The notes: generated from the sequence alone by a model not told the origin. A DNA stretch of 60,478 bases from Planctomycetota bacterium (GCA_028280785.1 JANQLF010000215.1:1-60478), one strand, 5' to 3'; shown: positions 34,537 to 43,503, counted from the first letter of the stretch. Program-made: numbers and translations.

Positions 34537-36682
34537 TGCAGCAACCACAACAATTGCATTTTCACAAGAACGGCAATCAGTAGCAGATTTATTTCCAGCA
34601 CCCCTTGATAAAGAAGTGGTCGAACAAAACCCACCATCCTTTACCTGGTTGCATCATGAAGAGCAGGGTCCTTATAAGATTTGTATAAAAGATCTGGAGG
34701 GGCGTGTCATCGTCGAAAAGGATTGTGAGCATAATTTCGCTTTATTAGAAGATATTCTCGAGGCTGGTACTTATACATGGAATGTTATTGCTACAGATGG
34801 CGCAGAGCGTGGTTGGCAGGAGTTTACGATAGCAGAAGACGCTGTTGTTTTTTTGCCACCAACAGCATCGAAAGTATTGGCTTGTTTACCACAAGAACGA
34901 CCACATCACATTTTTTATGACGACGATCGCAAATCTATTCATAATCGGCAGGCGCATAATATTCCAGCATTGCAGCGCACCATCGATATGGCAATTGAGC
35001 AGGGTCTACCACCACGACCACGTTTTCACTTGCAAGAAGATTGGCAGACAGCCAATCGCGAAGAATTTGGGCGCCATCGTGATTATTGCGATCGTAACTT
35101 GGTTGCCTGTGCGTTAGGCCATCGTTTACTTGGTGATATTGATCCTGAGCGTGCTGCAGCTGCGCGCATTTATGCTAAAGAATGTTTACTGGAAATATGC
35201 AGTTGGAATCCCGCTGGTCCCTGTTCGCAGATTGGTGGGTGGGGCGATGAATTCGGTTTAAGTCACTCACGGTGTCTGCCAGCAGTCTTTGATTGGTGTT
35301 ATGATTTATTATCACAACAAGAGCGTGAATATGTAGCGCGTACGATTGAACAATATGCCTTACAAACGGAAGAGCGCATAGAAAAACATGGATTTATTAA
35401 TTCCTTTGCCTCGTCGCATATTGGACGCATACCGGCCTATCTCGGTGAAGCAGCCTTGGTTCTTTATGGCACGCACGTTGATAAAAAAACCTGTGAACGC
35501 TGGTTGCAAAAAGCTATCGACATTTATTCATCAGTTTTCCCGTTCTTCGGTGGTCGTGATGGTGGTTGGGCTGAAGGGGTTTTTTATGCTTCCAGTTATA
35601 CCAAGTGGTATTTACCGTTCTTTTTAGCGGTCGAGCGCGTACATGGATTTAGTTTTCTTAATCGCCCATTCTATCATCGTGTCTCTCAGTTTTTTATGCA
35701 CTGTGCACCTCCGGGATGGGAAATGCATCCGTTTGCTGATGGCTATTGGTGCGGCAGTGATGATGAGGAGTGGCCAGGCTTTATGGCTCAAAATCCATTT
35801 CGCGTTTACGCTGAGCGTTTTGGTCCGGAACTCGCCCAGCAATTTGATCATATCCAAAGCAAGCAAAATCATTTGCAGTTGCATCTGCTCGATGTTTTTA
35901 CTGCAGCAATTAGTAAGCCAATTCATTCCTTAGCTGGTCCAGCGAAAAACACTCGGTCTTTTCGTGATGCCGGCATCGTGAGTATGCACAGTAATATATT
36001 TAATCCGGAACAAGATGTCGCTGTCTTAGCACGTGCGAGTAAATACGGTTCCATGAGTCACCAGCATGCCGACCAGGGTTCTTTTGCGATTATTGCAGGT
36101 GGGACCTGTTTAATTTCACCAAGCGGTTATTTCGGCGCGCGTTGTGGCAGTACCCACCATCAAAAATGGACCAATCAAACCAAAGCCCACAATTGTTTGC
36201 TCATTAATAATACCGGTCAGGCATCGCATTCACATTCAGCGATAGGGGAAATAATTTCTTGTGAAGAGGGTGATGCATTTGCAATGAGTATCCTCGATTT
36301 AAGTGAGGCCTATGACGGCGTCGAGCATTATCAGCGACGTATTCATTATGATTACAGTGATGATGCGCACTATGTAGTGACGATTGAAGATGATCTTACG
36401 CTTGAAAAACCGCAGTCAGTGCAATTTCTCTTACATGCTTTGAGTGAACCGACGAATAGAAATGGCATGCTATGCATTGAACGTAATGGCAAGCGCTGCG
36501 ATATTAGCGTCGAGGGTGCTGCAGGTGAAGTTTCAATTACTGATCTGTTTGAGACTCCGGTTAATACCGATGTCCCAGAGCAGCATCAGGTAGAATGCGA
36601 TAATCAATATCACATGCGCTGGGAATTTGCTGAGGCAAAGGCACATCACATACGAGTACAGATAAAAGTTTACACTAAGTAG
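34529..36682 (+). CDS. Heparinase II/III-like polysaccharide lyase, DUF4962 type, without signal peptide
   Basis: The 717-residue protein has an N-terminal Fn3-like/DUF4962 section (about 1-110; QNPPSFTWLHHEEQGPYKI), an alpha/alpha toroid (about 120-450; GFINSFASSHIGRIPAYLGE, GGRDGGWAEGVFYASSYTKW) and a beta-sandwich starting near 480 with the family signature SHQHADQGSFAIIAGG and HNCLLINNTGQ. The His and Tyr residues expected for lyase chemistry are in these segments. Most relatives are secreted, but no signal peptide is evident here (MSNAATTTIAFSQERQSVAD), so it may act on imported oligosaccharides. A good GGGGAG lies seven bases before the ATG. It is coupled to the acyltransferase gene. 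Confidence 0.85.
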   Translation: MSNAATTTIAFSQERQSVADLFPAPLDKEVVEQNPPSFTWLHHEEQGPYKICIKDLEGRVIVEKDCEHNFALLEDILEAGTYTWNVIATDGAERGWQEFTIAEDAVVFLPPTASKVLACLPQERPHHIFYDDDRKSIHNRQAHNIPALQRTIDMAIEQGLPPRPRFHLQEDWQTANREEFGRHRDYCDRNLVACALGHRLLGDIDPERAAAARIYAKECLLEICSWNPAGPCSQIGGWGDEFGLSHSRCLPAVFDWCYDLLSQQEREYVARTIEQYALQTEERIEKHGFINSFASSHIGRIPAYLGEAALVLYGTHVDKKTCERWLQKAIDIYSSVFPFFGGRDGGWAEGVFYASSYTKWYLPFFLAVERVHGFSFLNRPFYHRVSQFFMHCAPPGWEMHPFADGYWCGSDDEEWPGFMAQNPFRVYAERFGPELAQQFDHIQSKQNHLQLHLLDVFTAAISKPIHSLAGPAKNTRSFRDAGIVSMHSNIFNPEQDVAVLARASKYGSMSHQHADQGSFAIIAGGTCLISPSGYFGARCGSTHHQKWTNQTKAHNCLLINNTGQASHSHSAIGEIISCEEGDAFAMSILDLSEAYDGVEHYQRRIHYDYSDDAHYVVTIEDDLTLEKPQSVQFLLHALSEPTNRNGMLCIERNGKRCDISVEGAAGEVSITDLFETPVNTDVPEQHQVECDNQYHMRWEFAEAKAHHIRVQIKVYTK

Positions 36683-36781
36683 CGATTTAAGCGTGGTATC
36701 CTGCGATTTTTTACGCTAGATTGTTGCATACTGTAGTCGATGGTTTAAAAACTAAGATAGGCGTACGCTATGCTGATCCTG

Positions 36782-36831
36782 CTCACTATTTTATAGTGAG
36801 GTAAACGGGTTAAATGACAATTTGTGACAAT
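36782..36831 (+). promoter_or_regulatory. Hairpin-forming palindrome and direct repeats ahead of the pectate-lyase-like gene
   Basis: CTCACTAT-TTT-ATAGTGAG (36782-36800) is a perfect inverted repeat that would form a tight hairpin. Downstream, TGACAAT occurs twice (36815-36821 and 36825-36831), ten bases apart, one helical turn. Both elements lie within 60 bases of the ATG at 36842 and could be operator sites or a leader structure. Confidence 0.45.
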
Positions 36832-36841
36832 GAGGTAGGAT

Positions 36842-38365
36842 ATGAAATTAGTGATAAAAAATTTTATTGTTTGCATAATTTTTATTTTCTCTTGCAATAG
36901 TATTTGTGCTGAAACGCATTCGGAATTGTGGGGTAAGGATGGTGAAAAATGGTCACCACAAAGTCGATTACCAGATTTTTCATTTGCCGGTTATCATTTT
37001 GGTGAAGATCCATTACCGCTTGCTGAGGCAGTAGCGAGTGTTGCGGATTTTGGTGCTCAGGGCGATGATGAGAAAGATGATACCGAGGCATTTAAACAAG
37101 CGATTGAGGCAACAGAAAAAGGGGTAATTTCGATCCCTGCAGGCCGTTATTTATTAAGCGATATTTTGTGGATAAAAAAACCAAATCTGGTGTTGCGTGG
37201 TGCTGGACAAGGTAAAACCATCCTGCATTTCACAAATGAACTGGAAGATGTCCGGCCAAATATGGGAACCAATAGTAGTGGGCGTAAGACTTCTGGTTAT
37301 TCGTGGTCTGGTGGTTTTTTATGGGTAAAGGGATCGAATCAATCAGAGGTGATTTCACCTATTATTGCCGAAGCAAAGCGCGGGGACAAGAGCATTATTG
37401 TTGAAAACGCCGCTGGTTTAAAAATCGGACAACGAGTGAGTATTGCGCTGAGTGATCAACGGAACAAAACGCTGCTTAAGTATTTGTATTCAAATGATCC
37501 CAGTAGCACGGACAAGTTTACCAAGCAAGTTGAAGTGCAGTTGGTGTGTCGCATTACTGCGATTGAGACTGATCGAGTAACTGTCGATCGCCCATTTCGC
37601 TGGGATATTCGCCGGTCATGGAAGCCGAGGCTTAAAACTTATGTTCCCTCTGTTTCTGAAGTAGGCATAGAGGAGGTCAGCATAACTTTTCCAGTGAAAC
37701 CCTATCAGGGTCATTTTACCGAGAAGGGAATGAACGCGATTGCTATGAATAATGTTTCCGATTGTTGGATACGTAACGTAAGCATCTCCAATTGTGATAG
37801 TGGAGTTTTTGTGACTGGATATTTCTGTACGGTTGATGGATTGGTCTTGGATGGTTCTCGTAAGGCAAAGAAAGGCGACACTGGACATCACGGTGTCATG
37901 CTAGGACGTGACTGCATCCTGACAAATTTTAATATTAAAACCAAGTTTATTCACGATGTAACGGTGTCTAATTTACAATCGGGAAATGTCATTAAAAACG
38001 GGGTCGGGAAAAATTTATCTTTTGATCATCACAAGCGTGGACCTTATGAAAACTTGTTTTGTAATATTGATGTGGGTGATGGTAGCCAAATATGGCGTTG
38101 TGGTGGTGGTCGGGACCTTGGTAAGCACTGTGGTGCGCGAGGCACGTTTTGGTGTATCCGCGCTAAAAAAGATATTAATTGGCCGCGCGCCAATTTTGGT
38201 CCCAATTCACTGAATATAATCGGAGTAAAAACCAGTGCCACATCAGTCACAGATGTCAATGGTAGATGGTTCGAGGCAATAGCACCTGCAGATCTTCGGC
38301 CTGCAGATTTACATGCAGCGCAATTGCGACGACGTTTAGCGCAGAAGTCGCATCTGAATAAATAA
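36842..38365 (+). CDS. Secreted pectate-lyase-superfamily (Pectate_lyase_3-like) beta-helix protein
   Basis: The 507-residue product has a signal peptide (about 1-22, CNSICAET). The mature protein opens with the Pectate_lyase_3 signature: VADFGAQGDDEKDDTEAFKQ followed by ISIPAGRYLLSD and LRGAGQGKTILHF. A beta-helix follows to about 430, with internal strands such as IRNVSISNCDSGVFVTG and the unusual His-rich turn FDHHKRGPYENLFC. Many relatives are uronate-polysaccharide lyases or tailspike-type depolymerases. I see no complete pectate-lyase active site, so the substrate is open. It belongs with the upstream heparinase-like gene but has its own leader. Confidence 0.72.
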   Translation: MKLVIKNFIVCIIFIFSCNSICAETHSELWGKDGEKWSPQSRLPDFSFAGYHFGEDPLPLAEAVASVADFGAQGDDEKDDTEAFKQAIEATEKGVISIPAGRYLLSDILWIKKPNLVLRGAGQGKTILHFTNELEDVRPNMGTNSSGRKTSGYSWSGGFLWVKGSNQSEVISPIIAEAKRGDKSIIVENAAGLKIGQRVSIALSDQRNKTLLKYLYSNDPSSTDKFTKQVEVQLVCRITAIETDRVTVDRPFRWDIRRSWKPRLKTYVPSVSEVGIEEVSITFPVKPYQGHFTEKGMNAIAMNNVSDCWIRNVSISNCDSGVFVTGYFCTVDGLVLDGSRKAKKGDTGHHGVMLGRDCILTNFNIKTKFIHDVTVSNLQSGNVIKNGVGKNLSFDHHKRGPYENLFCNIDVGDGSQIWRCGGGRDLGKHCGARGTFWCIRAKKDINWPRANFGPNSLNIIGVKTSATSVTDVNGRWFEAIAPADLRPADLHAAQLRRRLAQKSHLNK

Positions 38366-38402
38366 TTTCAGCGTGTATCTTTTATACGGCTCTGTTATAA
38401 CA

Positions 38403-39116
38403 TTAACAACGTTGTGCGGCATCACGAATAATATCGATATGATCTTTGGTAAACCATGAACTGCGCACGTGGCAACCGATTGCTGCCCAGCCACCGTCAC
38501 CATCGTCAAAACCAGCAACGATTGAGCTTCGTCCAGATTTAAAATCAGCGCGTAACCAGCCTTGTTTTTTGATGCGACGTAATTCCTCGTCGAGTTCACG
38601 GCGGTTAATCATGCCCGGCCAAACGTTTTGTGGTGGTAATCCCAGTTCATCAATAATGCGATTTTGCACAGACTTTTTGGCTAAGGCTAAAAATAAACGT
38701 CCTGCTCCTGAATAATACAAGGCGTCATGTTCTTTGAGGCGGCTACCGCTAATGGTGCCAGTATAGGGTGCGCACTCGAATAAAGCCTGACGAATAGTGC
38801 CGCGCCGTACCGAGACGACGACAATTTGTTGAAGTTCATCGGCAAGTTCTTGGGCAACGGGATAACAACGATCAACCAGTGAACGTCGATAATCTTGCGC
38901 AGTGGTTAATGCATATGCGCGTGGTCCAAGTCGATAAGCCTGGCGTCGTCCACGTTGATCAACCCAGCCTAAGCTCAGTAATTCCTTAAGAATGCGCGTG
39001 CAGGTTGAGGCCGGTAAATCACAGGCTGTGGCAATCTCATGCACGGTAAATAGCTGCTCTGGTTGGCCACCCAACCAGCTAAGTATCTGCGAACTGCGCT
39101 CAAGGATGCTGCTCAT
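38403..39116 (-). CDS. IclR-family transcriptional regulator
   Basis: ATG 39116 (MSSILERSSQILSWLGGQPE) is the natural IclR start; the open frame extends upstream through the candidate operator. The 237-residue product has the winged helix (FTVHEIATACDLPASTCTRI, LLSLGWVDQRGRRQAYRLGP) and a C-terminal ligand-binding GAF-like domain (PYTGTISGSRLKEHDALYYS, AGRLFLALAKKSVQNRII). IclR regulators commonly respond to sugar acids or aromatic acids. It is divergent from the PhyH gene across an inverted-repeat operator that it probably binds. Confidence 0.88.
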   Translation of the reverse strand: MSSILERSSQILSWLGGQPEQLFTVHEIATACDLPASTCTRILKELLSLGWVDQRGRRQAYRLGPRAYALTTAQDYRRSLVDRCYPVAQELADELQQIVVVSVRRGTIRQALFECAPYTGTISGSRLKEHDALYYSGAGRLFLALAKKSVQNRIIDELGLPPQNVWPGMINRRELDEELRRIKKQGWLRADFKSGRSSIVAGFDDGDGGWAAIGCHVRSSWFTKDHIDIIRDAAQRC

Positions 39117-39125
39117 CGGTCTTAT

Positions 39126-39148
39126 CTTATTCCGTATAATGGAATAAG
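39126..39148. promoter_or_regulatory. Candidate IclR operator enclosing a -10-like element
   Basis: CTTATTCC (39126-39133) and GGAATAAG (39141-39148) are perfect 8-base arms with a 7-base spacer reading GTATAAT. The spacer contains TATAAT (39135-39140), a consensus -10 element for the PhyH direction, so binding would occlude it. TTCC-GGAA arms are common in IclR-type sites. It lies in the 88-base gap between the IclR and PhyH genes. Confidence 0.7.
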
Positions 39149-39204
39149 CTAGATATTCGTTCTGCCGACTTTTTGACTTGGAAACTGCGGCGCAGGAGAA
39201 AACA

Positions 39205-40077
39205 ATGGTCGTCACCACTGACGTTACAGTCCCACACTTTAGCTTAGCACAGACTGAAGAAATCGCACAGTTTTATCGTGAGAATGGATTTGCCGTCGTT
39301 AAATCGGTTTTTACTGAAGAAGAAATTGCTCGGGCGCATGTAGTTAGCGATCGAATAAAAGCTGAGATGGAATCGGGTGCATTAAAAAGTCGCGGTAATT
39401 CACAAGTCATTTGTGATGGTGAGTCTGGTCAAGCACGCGCCTGTTTTTGGGTAAGTATGCTCGACGAGTATTTAGATCAGGTACGTACCGATTCACGTTT
39501 ATTGCAAATACTAGAACCGATGATTGGCAATTCTATTCGTCAATTAACTAATCAATTTCACTGGAAACCACCGGGAACGAATATTTCGGTCAGCTTTCAT
39601 ACCGATCGGGTAAATCGTAAGCCTGACGATCATTTTCGTGATTTAGCCAATTCTTTTGTGCAATTGGGTATCGCCATTGATCCAATGACTGCAGATAACG
39701 GCCCGTTGTTAATTGTACCGCGCAGTCATTTGAGCACCGAAGAAATCCGCGAAGAGCATGGCAATTATAGTAATGGCCATCCAAGTCGTGAATTACTCGC
39801 AAACCGCGGATACACCGATGAAGATTTAGTACCGGTATTACTCGAGCCTGGTGACGTAGCCTTATGGCATCCCGACACCATTCACGGTAGTGATGAAAAT
39901 ACCAGTGACATCGATCGCTGTATGTACATCAGTGGCTATATAAAAGCGAGCTCAACCTGGCGTGGTAATTGGGCCTTTATTAAAGGACAGTCAGTGCCAG
40001 TACCGCCAATCGATGCGTCGACTCCTGTTTCGCCGAATTCTTGTGATGAGAACTGGAAGGAGCGTTTTCCGCTTTAA
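39205..40077 (+). CDS. Phytanoyl-CoA dioxygenase (PhyH)-like Fe(II)/2-oxoglutarate oxygenase
   Basis: ATG 39205 has GGAG six bases upstream and is chosen over an in-frame TTG at 39178. The 290-residue cytoplasmic protein has the double-stranded beta-helix metal triad: SFHTDRVNRKP (His-x-Asp) and the distal His in LWHPDTIHGSDE, with Arg in SDIDRCMYISGY near the 2-oxoglutarate site. The N-terminal helices (EEIAQFYRENGFAVVKSVF) are typical. It likely hydroxylates a small metabolite; in this context a sugar-related or methylated compound is possible but unproven. It is convergent with the BNR-protein operon. Confidence 0.85.
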   Translation: MVVTTDVTVPHFSLAQTEEIAQFYRENGFAVVKSVFTEEEIARAHVVSDRIKAEMESGALKSRGNSQVICDGESGQARACFWVSMLDEYLDQVRTDSRLLQILEPMIGNSIRQLTNQFHWKPPGTNISVSFHTDRVNRKPDDHFRDLANSFVQLGIAIDPMTADNGPLLIVPRSHLSTEEIREEHGNYSNGHPSRELLANRGYTDEDLVPVLLEPGDVALWHPDTIHGSDENTSDIDRCMYISGYIKASSTWRGNWAFIKGQSVPVPPIDASTPVSPNSCDENWKERFPL

Positions 40078-40118
40078 TGCAGGTTGATGTTATTCGATGT
40101 ATTTTAGTATTAGGATTG

Positions 40119-41114
40119 TTAGACGATCGTTCCATGCCAAAAGGCAATGCGTTCACGTTTCCAAGTATAGGTAATGGCCATGTTATTTTCCTGTGTTGAA
40201 ATAATAGCAGGATATGAATATTCACCGGGCTGGCTTTCTAATTCCACTAATGTTGTCCAGCTTATCCCATTGTCATCGGAAATGGCGAGGCTTAAGGGGC
40301 TGCGATCGCCCCAATCTTTGGCGACGGGATTATAAACGAGAGCGAGTGTACCGTCGTCGAGTTTAGCTAAATCAATGCCGCTGTTATTGTTTGGTAGTTC
40401 GGTTGCATAAACCGGACACCATGTCTTGCCATAATCACTGGAATCACTGCGACAAATGACACCGCTATTGCTGCGTAAAAGCATATGGACATAGCCGGGT
40501 TCTGATTCCCACAGTGTTGGTTGAATAACACCAAGTTCTTCAGGTAATTTGGGATCAATAGCAATAATTTCACCGCAATCCCAGTTTTTTCCATTATCAG
40601 TACTGTGATCAACAAACGGACCGCGCCATTTGTGTTTCTCCTTTGATTTAATTTCGACAGAAGAACCTGCGAGGAGTGTCCCATTGCTTAGGAGTATTGG
40701 TTTATTTTTCACAGGTCCGCGAATTTGATCGCCAATATTTGGCATGCATACTGGTGCAGTCCATGTTTGTCCACTGTCTGAAGAAGAAATGCGCCACGTT
40801 TCCCATTCCCGTGCTGAAAGACCAATTTTAAAATATAAATGTAACGTGTGTTCTATCGAAAAATAAAGGACAGGATTCCAATGAGCCTGATCATTCATTT
40901 TAATTAGTAAACGTGGTTCTGACCACGCCCCATTAATTCGCTCTGCTCCCCAAATGCCCACATCAGGATGTCTTTCATGAGTACCGCCAAACCAGGCAGC
41001 AAAAAAATGATCCGTTGAAATCTGTTCAAGTGTACTTGCATGACAGGATGGGAATGGGGCGTTTTCATAAATATGTTCGTGATTGAAAGTTTTAAGACTT
41101 GTTGTGTTGTTCAT
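40119..41114 (-). CDS. BNR/Asp-box (sialidase-fold, BNR_2) glycosidase-like protein, cytoplasmic
   Basis: The 331-residue protein has no signal peptide. A six-bladed sialidase-type propeller is indicated by at least four Asp boxes: SSDSGQTW, STDNGKNW, SSDYGKTW and SDDNGISW. The opening NAPFPSCHASTLEQISTDHF and FAAWFGGTHERHPDVGIW is the standard BNR_2 start. I cannot confirm the Arg triad of true sialidases. Its start overlaps the stop of the aldolase gene by four bases (ATGA), so it is coupled to it. It may release or process a sugar that the aldolase then cleaves. Confidence 0.75.
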   Translation of the reverse strand: MNNTTSLKTFNHEHIYENAPFPSCHASTLEQISTDHFFAAWFGGTHERHPDVGIWGAERINGAWSEPRLLIKMNDQAHWNPVLYFSIEHTLHLYFKIGLSAREWETWRISSSDSGQTWTAPVCMPNIGDQIRGPVKNKPILLSNGTLLAGSSVEIKSKEKHKWRGPFVDHSTDNGKNWDCGEIIAIDPKLPEELGVIQPTLWESEPGYVHMLLRSNSGVICRSDSSDYGKTWCPVYATELPNNNSGIDLAKLDDGTLALVYNPVAKDWGDRSPLSLAISDDNGISWTTLVELESQPGEYSYPAIISTQENNMAITYTWKRERIAFWHGTIV

Positions 41115-42031
41115 TTCGTATTCTCAACAGATAGTAGTGTATCTTGGAACTGGTGTTCATTTTTGCTTAGTGCTTGCTCTAAGGCATTAAATAATTGACC
41201 TTCATCATCTGCGCGCAGCGGCAGTGTCGGCGTTCGACAGTGATCGGTGATAGGTAAGCCATGGCATTGCAGCCAGCGCTTAGCACTTTCAGGATAGGCA
41301 GTGCGAATTAATGGGTCGATCAAGCTTAAAAAATCTTGTAATCCTTGATTAGGATCTTGGCACAGTTGGGCATATAAATTGGGCACAACATTCGCAGCAA
41401 TATTGCTGCAGCCACTCGCGCCATTTTCTAGCCCAAATAAAACACTGGGTCCATGAGCGGGATAAATCTGTAAGCGTGTGTTCTCACAGGCTATAATTTT
41501 TTGCTTCAGAACATTTCTGTTGCATGACGTTTCTTTCATAAATACAAAGCGATTGGTGTGAGCACAGCGCTCAACAAACGCTGGTGAGAGTGTGCGATGA
41601 TAGGGTTGCGGACATTCGTATAAACCGAGATCAATGTCGCCTATTTTATCTAGCAATACTTGCAGTGCATCCCAACAAGCTGTTTCGTCCTGGTTTTCTT
41701 CGACTAAACGATTCGGCACAATGACTAATGCAGCGACGCCGATGTCCTGACAAAATGCTGCGTAGTCTTCGCTGTCATCCATTGGTAAGCCTGCAGCCAC
41801 AACTGCGATGCGATTATCAACGCGTTGCAGGATATGTTCGAGTAGATTCTTTTTTTCGGTCGTTGTTAAATAATCCATTTCACTGGATTGGCAGATCGCA
41901 AATAATCCAGCGGAATCGTTTTCAATGTACCATTCTATGAGTGCATCGAGGGCGGTATAATCAATAGCGTTATTTTGGGTAAAAGGTGTGAGCATAACTG
42001 GCCACAGGCCACGAGCTAATTTCATATTCAT
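41111..42031 (-). CDS. Dihydrodipicolinate synthase / N-acetylneuraminate lyase-family aldolase
   Basis: ATG 42031 (MNMKLARGLWPVMLTPF) has AAGGGG six bases upstream and is preferred to an ATG 54 bases before it. The 306-residue TIM barrel has Schiff-base Lys166 in RFVFMKETSC, the conserved Tyr138 in LGLYECPQPY, and CQSSEMDYLT in place of the usual GxTGE loop. Family members cleave or form C-C bonds with pyruvate (sialate, 2-keto-3-deoxy sugar acids, dihydrodipicolinate). The altered loop means the substrate is not one of the best-known ones. It lies between two BNR-propeller genes, 11 bases after the first. Confidence 0.82.
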   Translation of the reverse strand: MNMKLARGLWPVMLTPFTQNNAIDYTALDALIEWYIENDSAGLFAICQSSEMDYLTTTEKKNLLEHILQRVDNRIAVVAAGLPMDDSEDYAAFCQDIGVAALVIVPNRLVEENQDETACWDALQVLLDKIGDIDLGLYECPQPYHRTLSPAFVERCAHTNRFVFMKETSCNRNVLKQKIIACENTRLQIYPAHGPSVLFGLENGASGCSNIAANVVPNLYAQLCQDPNQGLQDFLSLIDPLIRTAYPESAKRWLQCHGLPITDHCRTPTLPLRADDEGQLFNALEQALSKNEHQFQDTLLSVENTK

Positions 42032-42042
42032 TGCACGCCCCT

Positions 42043-43401
42043 TTAATATACGAGCGAACGAAATTGAGGAATGCGGTGGAAGCACAATAAATTAGCGTCG
42101 TGAGCATTTGGGATATCACTCTTGCCATCACTCGAACGTGAAACAATTAATAAATCATCTCCGTCTACTGCCATAGCTGGATATTGACGCGCATCTTTTT
42201 CGTGTGCACCAATGGTAACCATGCCAGCAAAGCACCAGTCAATCATATTTGAAGAATAATGTAATTGTAAGCGACAGCGTTGATTTACAGGAATGCCATA
42301 ACGGTCATCATCCAAGAGTGCTGCTTGGCACATGGAATCGGTTGATTGCACCGAAACTAGCCAGTACTGCGCACTCGGTTCATCATAAATTACATGAAAT
42401 TTATTATGACCTCCAGGACAGGGTACAAATAGCATGTCTTTACCGGAGGGGGCTTGGACTAATTCGGTTTTCATTTCACCGGTGCCGGCACTGCCTCCCT
42501 GTTCGCTTACTTTAGCGATGCAGGCGTAATTGGGAAAACCAACATGTGAGCGCATCCATAAATAAAAGGTCTTATTTTCGGGATCATGCCAAATGTGTTT
42601 TGGATCATGCATCTGCACCACGTGCGTTTCTAGCCAGCCACTTGGTGCGCAGTGGCGATTATTTTCTGGCGCTAAGCTAATACCGCTGGGATAAGGAGCA
42701 TGATAAAACGGTATGCCAGTGAAATTAATTTCTGGTACATCTTTAATTCCAGGAATAAGATCACTAAAACACAATTCCGAAGCAAAGCTCCAATTATCGC
42801 GTTTGCATAAATCGCTGTTCAATGGCGCGCGCATTAAAATTGGGGCATTAGCACCAACGGCCCAGGTTTTAATTTCATCATGACAGCGCTTTTCCATTAC
42901 TACATAAACACAGTCATTTGCATATTGCACATTAGAGGGGGCTTGATGCCAATGTTCACCATCACTGAGTTTTACGGGATCTGACCAGGTCTCGCCGTTA
43001 TCATCGCTGCGCATGATCATTAAATCATTAGCTTGTCCGAGAATGTAGAGGGCGTCACCGGCAATAAATGGACGCGCATGCATAAAGGGAAAAGATGTTT
43101 TATGAGTCCAATTTTTCCCCTGGTCATCAGAAACAAAAACATTGCCTTGCCAGTAGTGGGCAGCTTCACCGCGCACACGTTCTGCTTTGGGCCCCGGTAA
43201 ATTGGCAACGCTGGGACCGCCAAGGTCATTGGTCGCAATTAATCGTCCGTTATGTAAGACACAAATGCCTGGACTATATGAGTAAATCTGTTGGGGGTCG
43301 GGCGAACGATAAATTTCAGTGCCATCTTGAGCCAATGGACGAATGGCTTGTGGGTTCTCGGTCATCGTTCGCTCCGCTACTGTCTCTAGTGTCGTCAACA
43401 T
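42043..43401 (-). CDS. BNR/Asp-box sialidase-fold protein, cytoplasmic
   Basis: This 452-residue protein has no signal peptide. Propeller blades carry Asp boxes SDDQGKNW and SDDNGETW, and further blades read AQYWLVSVQSTDSMCQAAL and HYSSNMIDWCFAGMV. Two starts have ribosome binding sites: 43401 (GAGG) and 43365 (GGAG, MTENPQAIRPL); I keep the longer one. It is the first gene of the operon leading to the aldolase and the second BNR protein, and it begins 15 bases from a 28-base palindrome shared with the divergent GntR gene. It may be a glycosidase or a binding propeller. Confidence 0.72.
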   Translation of the reverse strand: MLTTLETVAERTMTENPQAIRPLAQDGTEIYRSPDPQQIYSYSPGICVLHNGRLIATNDLGGPSVANLPGPKAERVRGEAAHYWQGNVFVSDDQGKNWTHKTSFPFMHARPFIAGDALYILGQANDLMIMRSDDNGETWSDPVKLSDGEHWHQAPSNVQYANDCVYVVMEKRCHDEIKTWAVGANAPILMRAPLNSDLCKRDNWSFASELCFSDLIPGIKDVPEINFTGIPFYHAPYPSGISLAPENNRHCAPSGWLETHVVQMHDPKHIWHDPENKTFYLWMRSHVGFPNYACIAKVSEQGGSAGTGEMKTELVQAPSGKDMLFVPCPGGHNKFHVIYDEPSAQYWLVSVQSTDSMCQAALLDDDRYGIPVNQRCRLQLHYSSNMIDWCFAGMVTIGAHEKDARQYPAMAVDGDDLLIVSRSSDGKSDIPNAHDANLLCFHRIPQFRSLVY

Positions 43402-43416
43402 TTTGTGCCTCGCTAA

Positions 43417-43444
43417 GTGTCTACATTGTATACAATGTAGACAC
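43417..43444. promoter_or_regulatory. Perfect 28-base palindrome, candidate GntR (FadR-type) operator
   Basis: GTGTCTACATTGTA (43417-43430) is followed directly by its exact reverse complement (43431-43444). The core TTGTATACAA is typical of operators bound by FCD-type GntR regulators. It sits in the 102-base gap between the BNR/aldolase operon (minus) and the GntR gene (plus), so one site can control both. TACAAT, a -10-like hexamer, occurs on both strands inside it. Confidence 0.85.
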
Positions 43445-43503
43445 GATCAAGTTTAAAGACAGGATTAGCTGCACTGACCTAAGCAAATGGTCAAGGAGAT
43501 TTT

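Noticed and set aside
36683..36781. Terminator after the heparinase-like gene
   Set aside because: A T-run occurs near 36710 but no stable GC-rich stem precedes it.
40119..43401. Sialic acid catabolic operon (nan)
   Set aside because: The aldolase loop differs from typical N-acetylneuraminate lyases, NanE/NanK/NagA-like partners are missing, and the Arg triad of the BNR proteins could not be confirmed.
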